A stretch of DNA of 64,000 nucleotides from Limnephilus marmoratus. Taxonomy: Eukaryota > Arthropoda > Insecta > Trichoptera > Limnephilidae. This document shows positions 63,161-64,000 of this stretch, one piece after another (the stretch's first letter is position 1; every line of letters starts with the position of its first letter). A program made the translations under genes and the position numbers. The stretch spans positions 35,181,571 through 35,245,570 of the forward strand of contig OU862927.1 of assembly GCA_917880885.1 (NCBI GenBank). Reading direction: 5' to 3'. Below the pieces are notes generated by a model that worked only from the letters and a program-made list of their open reading frames with translations, ran no database searches and was not told the DNA's origin.

Positions 63161-63250
63161 ACCTATATTGTGTGTCTTATCTTTTGTCTCACCATTATTT
63201 AATGTGTAAGAAAGAGCTGCAGCATTATTAGGATAAACGTTATGTACCTT

Positions 63251-64000
63251 TTATGCTTTTTTTTATTATTCTTTATTCATCAAATAACTTTTGTATACGT
63301 ACAGTTTTTACAGGTTTTTTTACTACCACACCAGGCACATGCCCGTATTATGGTAGTCGAGCTGTCATTGGACCATGAAATGGGCTTATGATCACAGAAA
63401 AAATTGTGTAAATGTTTAAGTTGTTTGAGAGTTTTCACCGATACAGAGATTTCATCTTGAGAGTCAGATTATAATAATGAGCTATGTAGTAACCCGCTTA
63501 GTAATTTTCCACTGCATACAAGGTTCAAGGCAATGCAGCATGAAAATATTAAATTAGTTGACCCACGCACGCGAAAATACAATATTTGGCTTTCTTATCT
63601 TATCACAAAACGTGTTTGCCAAAATTACTCCCCATTACACTCTGATAATTCTGGTTAATTAATAAAAAGCAGCAACCGGAAAGTATCGCCGTGTTTACCC
63701 CCTTTTGGGTTATCATTAAACGGAACACGCTTTATTCTTTGGCGGATTTATGTCTCATAACATCGAATTTTTAATATTTTTTTACTCACATTGTGGGCCA
63801 GTGATTGTCATGAGTCATTTTTTGCCGCATTTTCGAGTGCCGCCGAGAATTTCTTAAGCCTCGATGACACAGAGCGAGTTTACAAGCCACTATCTGGGAA
63901 ATTCACTATCTGTTAGTAAACTAGTGTCATCGTGTTACTTGCTAACTAGCAGATTGTTGACAATCTACGAAAAAAGTTGAAAGGTCGTCAACTTTACTCG
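63251..64000. other. AT-rich flank/intron, nothing recognised
   Basis: No exon, repeat or transposon end could be supported. The missing N-terminal PRODH exons, if conventional, should lie beyond this edge. Confidence 0.4.

Larger units (their letters stand above)
62040..63250. mobile_element. TIR repeat family 'ACCGTGACG', copy C, expanded
   Basis: Starts GCGCTTTTATTATTACCGTG, ACGATCCACGATTACGGTAC. The left half is duplicated in tandem (62070-62230 and 62235-62400, sharing CAAAAGATGAGATACACAAT and GCACGTAAGTCTGTTTCCTC). The right half (63160-63250) has GTAAGAAAGAGCTGCAGCAT. A LINE fragment and two foldbacks lie between. Confidence 0.65.

Overview
The window is eukaryotic nuclear DNA from an insect, most probably a moth or butterfly (Lepidoptera). 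The grounds are an AT-rich sequence, GT-AG introns of 0.1 to 20 kb, Helitrons with the 3' end GGCCGGGTCAGCTAG that is common in Lepidoptera, and dense SINE, LINE, mariner, piggyBac and hAT debris. Species cannot be told.

One host gene is clear: mitochondrial proline dehydrogenase (PRODH; sluggish-A in Drosophila), on the minus strand. Eleven coding exons run from 51345 down to the stop at 3806-3808. Every junction has GT-AG signals and the phases agree throughout. Together they give 1545 nt, or 514 codons plus stop, and cover essentially the whole catalytic barrel. A further short exon at 59227-59247 (MSVVKGK, then a good donor) could start a short isoform. The usual mitochondrial N-terminus would then lie beyond 64000. 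A GC-rich patch at 28702-28996 ending in a donor-like site may be an internal promoter or first exon.

Layout: 1-3805 is 3' UTR or downstream DNA with two minisatellites. 3806-9782 is an exon-dense 3' half (six exons). 9783-28141 holds three exons among piggyBac-type, hAT, mariner, Tigger and Penelope-like debris. 28142-48176 is one 20-kb intron with a deleted piggyBac, SINEs, Helitrons, and a LINE inside a TIR element inside a Helitron. 48264-51223 is an intron with a 1.5-kb minisatellite. 51346-64000 is the upstream intron or 5' flank, with Helitrons, MITEs, LINE pieces and foldbacks.

The most interesting non-gene signals are: a family with 8-bp target duplications packed with GAATATCTACAG-type subterminal repeats; a set of unrelated, near-perfect snap-back hairpins; a 73-bp foldback containing a hammerhead-like core; a piggyBac copy reduced to its N- and C-terminal ends; and the nested LINE/TIR/Helitron stack. 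No microbial genes, CRISPR arrays, rRNA genes or convincing functional tRNA genes were seen.
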